NCBI RefSeq assembly: GCF_947492535.1
Contig: NZ_CANLNH010000006.1
Span: 1 to 64,000, forward strand
Direction of reading: 5' to 3'
Source of the DNA: an uncultured Dokdonia sp.
Lineage (GTDB): Bacteria > Bacteroidota > Bacteroidia > Flavobacteriales > Flavobacteriaceae
Length of the DNA: 64,000 nucleotides
In this document: piece by piece, positions 8,628 through 18,358 of the stretch
Layout: each line of letters begins with the position of its first letter
Position numbering within the stretch: the first letter of the stretch is position 1
Made by a program: the position numbers and the translations under genes
Notes under the pieces: generated by a model
Seen by the model: only the letters and a program-made list of their open reading frames with translations
The model's database searches: none
What the model was told of the DNA's origin: nothing

Positions 8628-10898
8628 ATGGCATTTGATATTGATATGATCAAGGAAGTCTACGCAAGAATGGCCGAGCGTGTAGATACTGCTCGTGATC
8701 TTGTAGGAAGACCATTAACACTTTCTGAAAAGATTTTATACTCTCATTTATGGGAAGGCAAACCAACAAAAGCCTTTACGAGAGGAAAAAATTATGTAGA
8801 TTTTGCTCCTGATAGAATCGCTTGTCAAGATGCAACAGCTCAAATGGCTTTATTACAGTTTATGCAAGCTGGAAAAGATAAAGTAGCAGTACCTACAACG
8901 GTACATTGTGATCACTTAATCCAAGCAAAAGAAGGTGCGGCAACAGATTTAAAACATGCAAATGATGTAAGTAGTGAAGTATTTAACTTCCTAGAATCTG
9001 TATCTAATAAATATGGAATTGGTTTCTGGAAACCAGGCGCGGGTATTATTCATCAAGTAGTTTTAGAAAATTATGCATTCCCAGGCGGAATGATGATTGG
9101 AACAGATTCTCATACAGTAAATGCTGGAGGATTAGGTATGATTGCTATTGGAGTAGGAGGAGCAGATGCTGTAGATGTAATGGCTGGAATGGCTTGGGAG
9201 CTTAAATTTCCAAAACTCATAGGTGTAAAGCTCACCGGAAAACTAAGCGGATGGACAGCACCAAAAGATGTAATTCTTAAAGTAGCCGAAATTCTTACCG
9301 TAAAAGGAGGAACTGGAGCTGTGGTTGAATATTTTGGACCTGGTGCTACAGCGATGTCATGTACTGGTAAAGGAACTATTTGTAATATGGGAGCTGAAAT
9401 AGGAGCAACAACATCTACTTTTGGATATGATGAATCTATGGAACGCTACCTAAGAGCTACAGAAAGAGCAGATGTAGCAGATGCTGCAAACCAAGTAAAA
9501 GAACACTTAACTGCAGATGCAGAAGTATATGCAAACCCTGAGCAATATTTTGATCAAGTAATAGAAATTAACCTTTCAGAATTAGGCCCATTATTAAATG
9601 GACCTTTTACTCCAGATTTATCTACGGCAGTAGGGGGTGAAATGACTGAAAAAGCAACAGCTAATGAATGGCCACTACAAGTAGAGTGGGGATTAATAGG
9701 ATCTTGTACGAACTCATCGTATGAAGATTTATCAAGAGCCTCTTCTATCGCGCAACAAGCTTTAGACAAAGGAATAAAAATGAAAGCAGAATTAGGAATT
9801 AACCCAGGTTCTGAGCAAGTACGATATACAGCAGAAAGAGATGGTATCTTAGAAGTATTTGAAAACCTAGATGCTAGAATCTTTACAAATGCTTGTGGTC
9901 CATGTATAGGACAATGGGCTCGTTATAATGATCCTAAAAATGCACCAAAAAATAGTATTGTACATTCTTTTAATAGAAACTTTGCTAAGCGTGCCGATGG
10001 AAATCCTAATACACATGCCTTTGTAGCGTCACCAGAATTAACAGCAGCGATTGCGATTGCAGGACGTTTAGATTTTAATCCGCTTACGGACTCATTAATT
10101 AATGAAGAAGGACAAGAAGTGATGTTTGATGAGCCTACAGGATGGGAATTACCTCCAAAAGGTTTTGACGTAAAAGATAATGGATACCTAGCTCCAGAAG
10201 AAGATGGAAGTAAGATTAATGTTGTTGTAAATGAAACTTCAGAACGTTTACAACTATTAACGCCATTTGTACCTTTAGGAGACTCTATTACGGGGGCTAA
10301 ATTATTAATAAAAGCATTTGGTAAGTGTACTACCGATCATATCTCTATGGCTGGACCTTGGTTACGTTTTAGAGGTCACTTAGATAATATTGCAAACAAT
10401 ACCTTAATTGGTGCTGTAAATGCATATAACAAAAAGACAAATTTTGTTAAAAATCAATTGACAGGAGAATATGGTGGTGTACCTGATACACAGAGAGCAT
10501 ACAAAGCAGAAGGAATTAAAACTATAGTGGTGGGAGATCATAACTATGGAGAAGGATCTTCTCGTGAGCATGCTGCAATGCAACCACGTCATTTAGGAGT
10601 TGCCGCTGTAATTGTAAAAAGTTTTGCACGTATACATGAGACCAACCTTAAAAAACAAGGAATGCTTGGACTTACGTTTGCAAACGAAGCAGATTATGAT
10701 TTAATTAAAGAAGATGATACTTTCAACTTTGTAGATTTAAATGAATTTGCTCCTGAAAAGCAATTAACAATTGAAGTTGTTCATGCAGATGGAAGTAAAG
10801 ATACTATCAAAGTAAATCATACGTATAACCAATCACAAATTGATTGGTACAATGAAGGAAGTGCCTTAAACCTTATCAAAAAGGAGAATGCAGCATAA
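8628..10898 (+). CDS. acn: Aconitate hydratase (mitochondrial-type)
   Basis: 756 residues, the usual length of the mitochondrial-type aconitases of Bacteroidota (AcnA and AcnB are longer). It converts citrate to isocitrate through cis-aconitate in the TCA cycle, in the cytoplasm. The [4Fe-4S] ligands are Cys360 (GSCTNSS) and Cys423/Cys426 (ACGPCIGQ). Other landmarks are GTDSHT (about 158-163) and, in the swivel domain, [10 protein letters not shown]. It is transcribed alone, from a promoter near 8541-8571 to a strong hairpin terminator. A Crp/Fnr regulator lies next downstream. Confidence 0.97.
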   Translation: MAFDIDMIKEVYARMAERVDTARDLVGRPLTLSEKILYSHLWEGKPTKAFTRGKNYVDFAPDRIACQDATAQMALLQFMQAGKDKVAVPTTVHCDHLIQAKEGAATDLKHANDVSSEVFNFLESVSNKYGIGFWKPGAGIIHQVVLENYAFPGGMMIGTDSHTVNAGGLGMIAIGVGGADAVDVMAGMAWELKFPKLIGVKLTGKLSGWTAPKDVILKVAEILTVKGGTGAVVEYFGPGATAMSCTGKGTICNMGAEIGATTSTFGYDESMERYLRATERADVADAANQVKEHLTADAEVYANPEQYFDQVIEINLSELGPLLNGPFTPDLSTAVGGEMTEKATANEWPLQVEWGLIGSCTNSSYEDLSRASSIAQQALDKGIKMKAELGINPGSEQVRYTAERDGILEVFENLDARIFTNACGPCIGQWARYNDPKNAPKNSIVHSFNRNFAKRADGNPNTHAFVASPELTAAIAIAGRLDFNPLTDSLINEEGQEVMFDEPTGWELPPKGFDVKDNGYLAPEEDGSKINVVVNETSERLQLLTPFVPLGDSITGAKLLIKAFGKCTTDHISMAGPWLRFRGHLDNIANNTLIGAVNAYNKKTNFVKNQLTGEYGGVPDTQRAYKAEGIKTIVVGDHNYGEGSSREHAAMQPRHLGVAAVIVKSFARIHETNLKKQGMLGLTFANEADYDLIKEDDTFNFVDLNEFAPEKQLTIEVVHADGSKDTIKVNHTYNQSQIDWYNEGSALNLIKKENAA

Positions 10899-10922
10899 TT
10901 TACTTACTATAGATGTTATAAA

Positions 10923-10953
10923 AGAGCTATCCTCATGGATGGCTCTTTTTTTT
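10923..10953 (+). terminator. Rho-independent terminator after aconitase
   Basis: AGAGCTATCC-TCAT-GGATGGCTCT (10-bp stem with one wobble pair) followed by a run of eight T. Confidence 0.9.
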
Positions 10954-11003
10954 GTAAGCAAGTACTAAAGACCTCGACTTAAAGTGAAACTACTCCCCAC
11001 ACA

Positions 11004-11672
11004 ATGAAAAAAACTTGGTTTCTTGAAGATGTAAATGTTTTTGGGTTGCTATGCCCTCATAAATTAAAACGCTTTAAAAAATCACATAAATTCTCTCAAT
11101 ATAAAAAGAGAGATTATATCTACTCAGAAGATGATAATGCCAACAAAGTATACCTTATTGAAAAAGGAAAAGTAAAACTTGGGTATTATGGTGAAAATGG
11201 AGAAGAGGTTATTAAAGCCATTTTAACTAAAGGAGAACTCTTTGGTGAAAAAGCCATTCTTGGTGTTGAAAACCGAACTGAATTTGCACAATCATTAGAT
11301 CATAACACTTGTATTTGTCCTGTAGCCGTAGAAACGATGCAAGATTTGATGAGAGATAATGAATCTTTTAGCCTTAAGATGTATAAATTTTTAGGTTTTC
11401 GATTTAAAAAACTTGAAAGACGTCTGGAAGTATTACTTTTTAAAGACACAAAAACACGTGTGATAGAATTTATCAAAGAATTGGAAGATGATTACGGGTA
11501 CTGTTGCCCAGAAACAGGAGATATTGTTATAAATCATCCGTATACCCAGAAAGATATTGCGACATTAATAGGAACATCAAGACCTACATTAAACACAATT
11601 CTTAATGAGTTAAAATCGGTGGATAAGCTAGACTTTAATGGGAAAGAAATTCGTTTAAAACAAACTGATTAA
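11004..11672 (+). CDS. Crp/Fnr-family transcriptional regulator
   Basis: 222 residues. The N-terminal cyclic-nucleotide-binding-type beta-roll covers about 30-115 (VYLIEKGKVKLG, KGELFGEKAIL), then a long dimer helix (about 120-160), and a C-terminal winged helix with recognition region DIATLIGTSRPTLNTIL (about 184-200). There is no N-terminal Fnr cysteine cluster, although the segment HNTCICP and a CC pair at 167-168 lie elsewhere. The effector is unknown. The TlpA-like gene starts about 30 nt downstream and may be co-transcribed. Confidence 0.92.
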   Translation: MKKTWFLEDVNVFGLLCPHKLKRFKKSHKFSQYKKRDYIYSEDDNANKVYLIEKGKVKLGYYGENGEEVIKAILTKGELFGEKAILGVENRTEFAQSLDHNTCICPVAVETMQDLMRDNESFSLKMYKFLGFRFKKLERRLEVLLFKDTKTRVIEFIKELEDDYGYCCPETGDIVINHPYTQKDIATLIGTSRPTLNTILNELKSVDKLDFNGKEIRLKQTD

Positions 11673-11704
11673 TATGTATCTTGGTATATAGAATTTACAC
11701 GATT

Positions 11705-12274
11705 ATGAAAAAGAAAAAATTCAGTTTAAAAAATATCTTATTCCTTGTTGTAATTGCATTGTTGATTATTCCGCAAACTAGAACTCCTATTCAGGTGGCG
11801 ATTAATAAACTGAAAGTACAGATATTTTCTCCTTCCGCTTTCGCGAAAGCAGACCAAGCACAATTAGAGCCATTTACCTATAAAGTTTCTTCTATAGATG
11901 GTCTTTCTCGTAATGCTGAAATAGGGCAGGGAAAAGTAACATTTATAAGTTATTGGGCTACTTGGTGCCCTCCCTGTATTGCTGAGTTGCCGAGTATTGA
12001 AAAGTTATATGCCGATTATGGAAATAAAGTAGATTTTGTACTGATTACAAATGAAAAACCAGATAAAGTAAAACGTTTTTTAGAGCGTAAACAACTTAAT
12101 ATTCCAGCAGTTTTCCCAGAAATGGAAACTCCTGAATTACTTTTTGAACGTAGCATACCTACCAATTATATCATTGATAAAACGGGAAAAATCGTTATCA
12201 AAGAAAAAGGCGCCGCCGATTGGAATAGCACAGAAGTGCGTGAGACATTGGATAAGTTGATTGCAACTAATTAA
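11705..12274 (+). CDS. TlpA-type membrane-anchored thioredoxin
   Basis: 189 residues from ATG 11705; a TTG eight codons upstream is less likely. One N-terminal TM anchor (about 10-24) is followed by a periplasmic thioredoxin fold with active site WATWCPPC (Cys88, Cys91) and the cis-Pro region SIPTNYIID. Such proteins reduce or isomerise periplasmic disulfides, often for cytochrome c maturation. The segment SAFAKAD (about 44-50) is encoded by the genome-wide TTTCGCGAAA palindrome, just before the catalytic domain. A second, broken copy of its C-terminus lies at 15944-16048. Confidence 0.9.
   Translation: MKKKKFSLKNILFLVVIALLIIPQTRTPIQVAINKLKVQIFSPSAFAKADQAQLEPFTYKVSSIDGLSRNAEIGQGKVTFISYWATWCPPCIAELPSIEKLYADYGNKVDFVLITNEKPDKVKRFLERKQLNIPAVFPEMETPELLFERSIPTNYIIDKTGKIVIKEKGAADWNSTEVRETLDKLIATN
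11837..11850. repeat. TTTCGCGAAA palindrome, copy 3 (inside the TlpA-like gene)
   Basis: GCTTTCGCGAAAGC in the coding sequence, translated as AFAKA in the linker between the membrane anchor and the thioredoxin fold. Confidence 0.95.
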
Positions 12275-12353
12275 CAGTACAGCCTAAAGAAATAAGAATA
12301 TTAGTCTGCATTTACTTACAGAGTAAATTATACAGGACACTTTTATGTATAGT

Positions 12354-12390
12354 AAAATCCCTATTTATTGCAAATAGGGGTTTCGTTTTA
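12354..12390 (+). terminator. Probable terminator after the TlpA-like gene
   Basis: AAAATCCCTATTT-ATTGC-AAATAGGGGTTT (12-bp stem with one wobble) followed by CGTTTTA. It sits between two converging genes and may serve both. Confidence 0.65.
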
Positions 12391-12417
12391 GTGAGATATT
12401 AATAGAATGGTTAGTGA

Positions 12418-14103
12418 TTACTTTTTGATTACTTTATATGTACTTGTTATTGCTCCTGATCTTGCTGTCATTAAATAAATTCCAGTAGGTAGCCTTCCTA
12501 TAGAAAGCTGAGTATTTGTGGCATTTACTTCTTGCTCTACTACTTTTTGCCCTGTAATGTTATATATAACGACCTGTTCTATAGATTGGGTAGCATTTAT
12601 GTTCAAGATATCTTCTACAGGATTTGGAAAGAAAGAGAACCCTTCTATAGTAGCTTCTTCTGTGCTTAGTAAAGCGTCGCTGTCTATATTTATTGTCTGT
12701 ATTGAAGTAGATGCTTGTGCAAAAGCATAATAGGTTTGATTTGCATCTGCTTCGAAGGATACCTCTAGGTTAAAACCACAAGTATTGGTGCCACTATTAA
12801 CATAAGTAAGATCATCTAACGTAGCGTTTTCATCAGCAGCACTATAAAATATAATAGTTTTATTATCATTATTTGTAGGATCTTCAAAATTTGCAGTTAT
12901 AGTCCCTTCATCAGTTGTTGTAAATTTGTACCATACCGATCTAGTAGTTGTTATGCTACAGCCATTAGAGTTAGTTATTGAATCACCTGTAGCATCTGGA
13001 AAATTTACATTGTTATCTGTATATGGGAATCCTAGCTCATCTACATCTATCGCATTTTCAATAAGGTCGTTAGGTGGAGGAGAAAAATCGTAAGCAGATA
13101 TCATAAATTCTCCAAAACCATTACCTCCAAATTCCCAAACACGTATCAGTACTATTTCTCCAGGCGTACGATCTGTAAGTGAGATTAATGAGAATAATCC
13201 CTCACCGTCATCATCATCACAATCTAATACTTCTGTAAGATCTTCTGTATATAAAGCAATTCCAGAATCTCCTAGAGCAGAATTTTCAGAAAATTGCGAC
13301 TCAACTGTTATAGATCCACTTGCAGGTACAGTAGCAGAAAACCAAACATCACCGCCGTTATAACTGGCACAACCTGGTGCCGGAATTGTTGGATCTACAA
13401 GCTGAGAATCTGATGCAAAATTATTAATACCATCTATCACATTATCTTCAAAAACATCACCTACGGTAAGCATAGTTGCAGTGGCTGGATCATCATTTAC
13501 ACGACAAGTTCCAAAACGTAGATTTGAAACAAAAAGTGCATCACCATTATCTGCATCTTCCAGTTCAATTCTTCCAATTAGTTCTGAAGAATGAATTCCA
13601 AAGAAATCAAAATCTGATACAATGTATGTGATGTCAAAAGTTTCTAGAAGCGTATCATTAGTATCAAAAACTCGAATGATACCATTACCATTGGTATTAG
13701 AAACTCCAAAAATATCAAAAGCTACACGCGTCACAGCTTCTGTAAATGTAACTATAGTGAAGTTTCCTGTATTACCTTCTGCTCCTATAGTAGGAACATC
13801 TTGATTTGATCCTAGTTGTCCTGGAGGAGCATAAAGTATATTTGCGTCATTTTCTATAGTAATTGTAAAACCATCTTCTAGTTCACCGTCAGGAAAACAA
13901 TTACTAGAAACGGTGCTTGATAATTCTGGACCACAAAATGCTACTCCACTAGGAGATCCTTCAAAGTCTTCTGTCGTTAATGGTGTTTCTGTATCACATT
14001 CAGCGAGCCAGTTTGCTTCTACTTGATAGAGAAAAGGTCCTTGCTGCGCAAATGCAGTAAAACTAAATAGCATAAATACAGTTAATAAAGTAATTTTTTT
14101 CAT
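12418..14103 (-). CDS. T9SS-exported protein with type A sorting domain
   Basis: 561 residues. Signal peptide 1-19 (ends TAFAQ). A jelly-roll-like first half has GLY/ASP-rich beta strands; the middle carries repeated pre-peptidase-type segments (NDDPATATMLTVGD and PPNDLIENAIDVDELG begin similar units). The C-terminal 70 residues form a Por-secretion sorting domain (FFPNPVEDILNI ... GQKVVEQEV ... LPTGIYLM ... KVIKK). The cargo is cleaved and attached to the surface or released. A -7-type box (CAAAAATA at 14183-14190, read on the minus strand) lies about 80 nt upstream of the start. The substrate or role of the passenger is not known. Confidence 0.9.
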   Translation of the reverse strand: MKKITLLTVFMLFSFTAFAQQGPFLYQVEANWLAECDTETPLTTEDFEGSPSGVAFCGPELSSTVSSNCFPDGELEDGFTITIENDANILYAPPGQLGSNQDVPTIGAEGNTGNFTIVTFTEAVTRVAFDIFGVSNTNGNGIIRVFDTNDTLLETFDITYIVSDFDFFGIHSSELIGRIELEDADNGDALFVSNLRFGTCRVNDDPATATMLTVGDVFEDNVIDGINNFASDSQLVDPTIPAPGCASYNGGDVWFSATVPASGSITVESQFSENSALGDSGIALYTEDLTEVLDCDDDDGEGLFSLISLTDRTPGEIVLIRVWEFGGNGFGEFMISAYDFSPPPNDLIENAIDVDELGFPYTDNNVNFPDATGDSITNSNGCSITTTRSVWYKFTTTDEGTITANFEDPTNNDNKTIIFYSAADENATLDDLTYVNSGTNTCGFNLEVSFEADANQTYYAFAQASTSIQTINIDSDALLSTEEATIEGFSFFPNPVEDILNINATQSIEQVVIYNITGQKVVEQEVNATNTQLSIGRLPTGIYLMTARSGAITSTYKVIKK

Positions 14104-14467
14104 GTGCTTTTTTAATGTTTAATTAATTACACTGCAATATTACATTGACTTGTAGTTATGGATGTCTCATATCTTTGATAGTCAAAAATATTGGACAACT
14201 TTATAGGTGTTGATTCACATTATGAAATAATAGCAAGAAATGTATAGTTATTATTTTATTTAAAGCATTGTTTATTAGAGTTATATGCTATTTATGTATA
14301 GTAATTAGGATTGATTAATACTTTAGAATTACTTATTTTAAGTATTTATAGATCTTCACTTTATGAATATGAGATTTATAGATTCATTTTATCACTAATT
14401 GACGAAGAGATGTCAAATGAATCAAAATAATTAGTTGTAAATGAATTTCAAAATAATTTTTAATAGA
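14104..14467. other. AT-rich intergenic region with one inverted repeat
   Basis: No open frame of note. It contains a -7-like box for the T9SS gene (14183-14190) and a perfect 9-bp inverted repeat, GATTCATTT at 14381-14389 and AAATGAATC at 14415-14423, with a 25-nt loop, close to the 3-prime end of the AraC gene. The rest shows nothing recognisable. Confidence 0.5.
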
Positions 14468-15604
14468 TTAATTAAGTTGAGATTTTTTATACTGAGTAGG
14501 AGTGATTTGGGTTACTTTTTTAAAGGCGTTGTAAAAACTAGATTTAGAGTTAAATCCGGTTTCTAGTGCAATTGAAAGTATTGTATACTTGTCAAATTCA
14601 GGATCTACTAATAATTGTTTTGCAAGACCTATACGTTGTTGGTTTATATAATCTGTAAAACTATAGTTAGAATGATTATTTACAATCTGTGATAAATAAT
14701 TTGCACTTATGTTTAGTTTAGTAGCTGTATAGTCTAGTGATAATTGTGAATTAAGGTATAGTTTTTCTTCTGTAATGAGTTGCTCAAAATCAGCGTATAG
14801 TTTACTATTTGTTTTCTTTTTTTCTGATTTCGAATTGACTAAAGATTGTGGTTGTATAAAGGACTTTGGTTCAAGTATAGCTACTTTTTTTCTAATTACC
14901 TTTCGCTCTTTGAATAGTTTTGCTTTAAAAATTGCTGCATACGCAATCCAGTATATTAAGAAAGAAATGGTAATCCAAAGTGGGTAATACCTAGTAAAAC
15001 CAGGTAATGTTATGAAGTGATTTCCTAAAACCCAAAACACTATAGTCCCTAATGCTACAAATAATGTTGTTTTTAGCCATGCGGTTTTAATGATTATTTT
15101 ATTACCATCTTGAAGTTTTGATTTCTTTTCATAAATAAATATTGCCCTAAAAATGAGAAACAAGAATAGTATATTAAATATTAAGATGACAATTTCTAAA
15201 TAAGAATTATAAACTCTTTTATAGACTTCTTCTTGAAAAGTAGTATAGGAGATAAATCTAGAGATAGTCGCTATTCCAAATGGTGTAAGTACTAAAGCTA
15301 CTTTTTTAAAGCAGATTTGTTTTTGTAAATATGCATCCACAAATAAATAGAAAAAAGGTCCAATAAGCATTTCAAATAGAAAATATGCTTTTGTTAATAC
15401 GGGTGAATTTTTTAATAATTCTACATCATATAACCAGTACTGTAAATTATTAAGTGATAATGCAAGCACAGTAAGTGCTAAAAAAACATGAAGTTTTGTA
15501 TTGTATTTCTTTCGAAAGAAAATAAAAAAACTAAAAAAAAAACCGTGAATGACACCTACAGCTATAATACTATTGAAAATGTTGAAATGAAATTCTTCTA
15601 TCAA
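14468..15604 (-). CDS. Membrane-anchored AraC-family transcriptional regulator
   Basis: 378 residues. The first 230 are strongly hydrophobic with about seven predicted TM helices (for example around 12-31, 38-56, 73-92, 105-121, 135-155, 175-193, 205-225). A charged linker follows, then a C-terminal AraC-type double HTH (about 275-378: LSLDYTATKLNISANYLSQI; ILSIALETGFNSKSSFYNAF). This 7TM-AraC layout is common in Bacteroidota and suggests sensing in or at the membrane. A -7 box read on the minus strand (CAAAAGTA, 15656-15663) lies about 50 nt upstream. The target genes are unknown. Confidence 0.92.
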   Translation of the reverse strand: MIEEFHFNIFNSIIAVGVIHGFFFSFFIFFRKKYNTKLHVFLALTVLALSLNNLQYWLYDVELLKNSPVLTKAYFLFEMLIGPFFYLFVDAYLQKQICFKKVALVLTPFGIATISRFISYTTFQEEVYKRVYNSYLEIVILIFNILFLFLIFRAIFIYEKKSKLQDGNKIIIKTAWLKTTLFVALGTIVFWVLGNHFITLPGFTRYYPLWITISFLIYWIAYAAIFKAKLFKERKVIRKKVAILEPKSFIQPQSLVNSKSEKKKTNSKLYADFEQLITEEKLYLNSQLSLDYTATKLNISANYLSQIVNNHSNYSFTDYINQQRIGLAKQLLVDPEFDKYTILSIALETGFNSKSSFYNAFKKVTQITPTQYKKSQLN

Positions 15605-15788
15605 GGCAAGGGAAATTATTTAGAATAAAATTTTTATTATTAATACAATATAGTGCAAAAGTAGAGGTAATATTATGTTATTTCTTCTTATTTCTATAAG
15701 TAACATAAAAACGATATTATCTGTTATTTCATCGAAGAATTAGTTATAAAAACTTCTAGTTTTGAAAATCAATTATTTTAACAAGTAA
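15605..15788. other. AT-rich promoter region of the AraC gene
   Basis: Non-coding. It holds the -7-like box at 15656-15663 for the minus-strand AraC gene; nothing else is recognised. Confidence 0.4.
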
Positions 15789-15943
15789 TTAAAACTGCAT
15801 ATGACTTCCAGTTTAGAATCGCTCAGAAATCCCATCTAACGATTCTTCTTGGTTTTGTAGTAAATTAATTTCAATACCTCCAATAATTGTGAATATAGAA
15901 TCACCATTTGCTATTTCTCAAAATGAAATTTATCTAATTTTTT
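15789..15943 (-). pseudogene. Truncated 3-prime tail of a second bestrophin gene
   Basis: The stretch aligns without gaps to the 3-prime end of the intact bestrophin gene nearby (offset 949 bp, stop codons at the same place). Read on the minus strand it gives GGIEINLLQNQEESLDGISE against RGIEIDLRQNLGESLDEIPE in the intact copy, and then meets an in-frame stop. Similarity fades at about 15943, exactly where the TlpA-like fragment begins. It has no start codon and is not expressed as a channel. Confidence 0.85.
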
Positions 15944-16048
15944 TATATCATTGATAAAACAGGAAAAATAGTTATCAAAGAAAAAGGCGCCGCCGATTGG
16001 ATTAGTAAAGAAGTGCGTGAGACATTAGATAAATTAATAGTAGGCTAG
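15944..16048 (+). pseudogene. Truncated 3-prime tail of a second TlpA-like gene
   Basis: It encodes YIIDKTGKIVIKEKGAAD and then WISKEVRETLDKLIVG up to a TAG at 16046-16048, nearly the same as the last 35 residues of the thioredoxin at 11705-12274. There is no start codon, signal or CxxC motif. It lies back to back with the bestrophin relic, both having lost their 5-prime parts at one junction. Confidence 0.9.
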
Positions 16049-16168
16049 GTACTTAATTACTAAATCTAAACAAAATTGATAATTAAATCTACCTATGCTT
16101 ACAGGCATGCTAATCTCGTTGTTTACGAACTTGTTTCAGTATCTAACGGGATCTTAGTTTAATGACTC
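16049..16168. other. Short intergenic region after the relics
   Basis: No gene or clear terminator is seen between the TlpA-like relic and the stop codon of the next minus-strand gene. Confidence 0.4.
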
Positions 16169-16672
16169 TTATTCATCTATAGGAATTACATTTTCATCTT
16201 CTAAGTCTACCCATTTCTTTTCAAAATAAAGAGCCATTGTTCTACCCAGACTATCTGTAGCGATAGTTTCTACAAAATGATCATTGTGACTTTGATATTT
16301 TATACGAAGCTGTGTATATTCATTTAATTCGTAATATGCTCCTAAATCTAAATTAAAAGGATTGTTTTTTACATCATTGGTAAAGACAGATAAAAGAAAT
16401 AGGCGTTTGGATATCGTATCAGGTTGTGCATATCCAAATATTCTATGATCTTTTTTAATAGTAGCATTTAAATATAACATACTGTCAGATACATATGCAT
16501 TTGTAATATGGTCTTCAGCATGAGCAATACTTTTAGCATGTGCTAAGTCCATACTATCTAGTTGAGTTAGCTTTGTATTTACTTTTTTTTCCAAAGCATT
16601 AGAACTAGTTTCTTTACAAGCTATGCATATAATAAATACTAAAATCGATAATGCATATGTTATTTTCTTCAT
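16169..16672 (-). CDS. Lipoprotein of unknown function
   Basis: 167 residues. The hydrophobic start ends in a lipobox (CIACKETS, Cys19). A helical stretch (about 28-55) is followed by beta-strand-rich sequence. No domain was recognised. It lies 65 nt downstream of the bestrophin gene on the same strand, so it may share its transcript. The C-terminus is acidic (DLEDENVIPIDE). Confidence 0.75.
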   Translation of the reverse strand: MKKITYALSILVFIICIACKETSSNALEKKVNTKLTQLDSMDLAHAKSIAHAEDHITNAYVSDSMLYLNATIKKDHRIFGYAQPDTISKRLFLLSVFTNDVKNNPFNLDLGAYYELNEYTQLRIKYQSHNDHFVETIATDSLGRTMALYFEKKWVDLEDENVIPIDE

Positions 16673-16737
16673 AATGAGTCAATATTTGAGGCATACTAAT
16701 AATAGAATTATGTATTACAATGCGTCGTACTTCTATT

Positions 16738-17793
16738 TTAAAACTGTGTATCGTTCCTAACTGGGAACTGCTCAGGAATTTCATCTAACGATTCTCCTAG
16801 ATTCTGTCGTAAATCAATTTCAATACCTCTTGCGATTGTGGAAATAGGAACATCATTTGCTGTTCCTTCAAATGGATTTTCTCCAGTTCTTCCTATACGT
16901 TCCATGGTATGGAATATCCAAGCAACAATTACATAAAATGGAATTGTAAGCCATATGAAGTATGTTCCTATAAATGAGTTTTGATTTGTAATCTCTAGGC
17001 CTATTTCGGCAAATTGAGGGACTAATGCCAATGGTAATAACAAAACAAAAATCCACATAAAGAAGTGATTAAGCGTTGCAAAATGTCTTGGATATGGAAA
17101 GTTTTTGATGTGTTCGCTTTTGCCTTGTAAAGTAAAAAGTTCTTCCAAAACGCCTTCTAATTGTAAGAAGGCGAATTCCCAAATAAGACCTTTTTCTTTT
17201 AATGCTTTTAAGTGATGTGATTGTAGGTATAATAAAGCTGTTTGTTTATTATTTTTACTCATGGTATAGGCGTGATCACTATCTGAGATATACGATTTTA
17301 TATCCTCTTCTACAACGCTTTCTTTTTCTGGAGGGTGCATATTCCACTCGCGATTTGTTCTGTGGTTTGAAGTTGTTTCCCAGGGTTTTGATGCGCGCAT
17401 TGCGTGACGTAAAGCAGTCATCCACCCAATATGTCTATATGTAAGTGTTTTAATCTCTTTGGATAATTCTTCTTCTTTCAGAGGAGATATTGCATGCTCA
17501 TTGGTAATCATATCCTGAAGATACATACCTAATATTCTAGATGTATTTACAATCCCGCCCCATATTTTTCGAGCTTCCCAGATACGGCCATAAGCAGCAT
17601 TATTTTGAAATCCTATCACAAAAGCAACTGCAGTGCCTATAAGTGCTAAGGGTGTCCAAGGTATTTTTAGCCAAGAAAGGTCCAGAAAGAAATAAGCAGT
17701 TACCCAAGCTACTATAATCAATAGAAATAATAATGTTTCAAAACGTGTCCAGACAGCCATTTGAAAGGCTGTGTATCTTTTTTTGGTATGCAT
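16738..17793 (-). CDS. Bestrophin-family anion channel protein
   Basis: 351 residues. It matches the bacterial bestrophin/UPF0187 family: TM helices near the start (about 15-34 and 38-58), the conserved segment GFQNNAAYGRIWEARKIWGG (about 61-80), and two further hydrophobic segments at about 243-263 and 273-292. Family members form pentameric inner-membrane ion channels. The C-terminal tail (RGIEIDLRQNLGESLDEIPE) is typical. A decayed copy of its tail lies about 950 bp further left, at 15789-15943, showing that a second bestrophin gene once stood next to it. Confidence 0.93.
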   Translation of the reverse strand: MHTKKRYTAFQMAVWTRFETLLFLLIIVAWVTAYFFLDLSWLKIPWTPLALIGTAVAFVIGFQNNAAYGRIWEARKIWGGIVNTSRILGMYLQDMITNEHAISPLKEEELSKEIKTLTYRHIGWMTALRHAMRASKPWETTSNHRTNREWNMHPPEKESVVEEDIKSYISDSDHAYTMSKNNKQTALLYLQSHHLKALKEKGLIWEFAFLQLEGVLEELFTLQGKSEHIKNFPYPRHFATLNHFFMWIFVLLLPLALVPQFAEIGLEITNQNSFIGTYFIWLTIPFYVIVAWIFHTMERIGRTGENPFEGTANDVPISTIARGIEIDLRQNLGESLDEIPEQFPVRNDTQF

Positions 17794-17819
17794 AGGTTAA
17801 AGATAATAAATCTGAGTTT

Positions 17820-17833
17820 GCTTTCGCGAAAGC
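17820..17833. repeat. TTTCGCGAAA palindrome, copy 4
   Basis: GCTTTCGCGAAAGC, intergenic, 27 nt upstream of the bestrophin start codon and therefore in its likely 5-prime region. Confidence 0.95.
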
Positions 17834-17864
17834 GTATATGAACTTAAATTATAAAGGAAATAAG

Positions 17865-18356
17865 CTATACATTATAGTCTATATGTACATCTGAATAGAT
17901 AAGTTGTAAGTGTTTATTTCTTTGATACCAGGTATTTGCTTTGATCTCAGAAATTTTACGATCATGACTATCTTCGTCTTTTAAAAGGTCACTTTTTGAT
18001 AAACAAGCATAGTGTATGAGATTACCTATACTATTTTCTTCAATTATATGTAGTTTAAAACGAATTTCAATGACTTCATCTGTAACATCAGAAAACTTAA
18101 AAGATCTCTTGAAAGAGAGCTCATTTTCATAGATGTTTATATATAGATCATCAAACTGTACGACAAATAATTCTTGATTAAACTGTGCTACATAGAAATT
18201 TACCATAGAAATGTCTTTGTAGTGATAAATCATAGCATCTATAGCACTTGCTGTTGTAATAGTATTTTGAGATCCAAATAGGTCAAGGTATTCATATACA
18301 GACGCAATCAATAATTTTGTCATCTTTTCAGAATGTATATCTGCATCTCGATACAT
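17865..18356 (-). CDS. Conserved small protein, unknown function
   Basis: 163 residues, soluble, with no signal peptide. It has alternating helix and strand segments, including ENSIGNLIHYACLSKSD. It starts 2 nt after the stop of the gene upstream (18359-18805), so the two form a tight pair that should be co-translated. No family was recognised. Confidence 0.75.
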   Translation of the reverse strand: MYRDADIHSEKMTKLLIASVYEYLDLFGSQNTITTASAIDAMIYHYKDISMVNFYVAQFNQELFVVQFDDLYINIYENELSFKRSFKFSDVTDEVIEIRFKLHIIEENSIGNLIHYACLSKSDLLKDEDSHDRKISEIKANTWYQRNKHLQLIYSDVHIDYNV

Positions 18357-18358
18357 TA

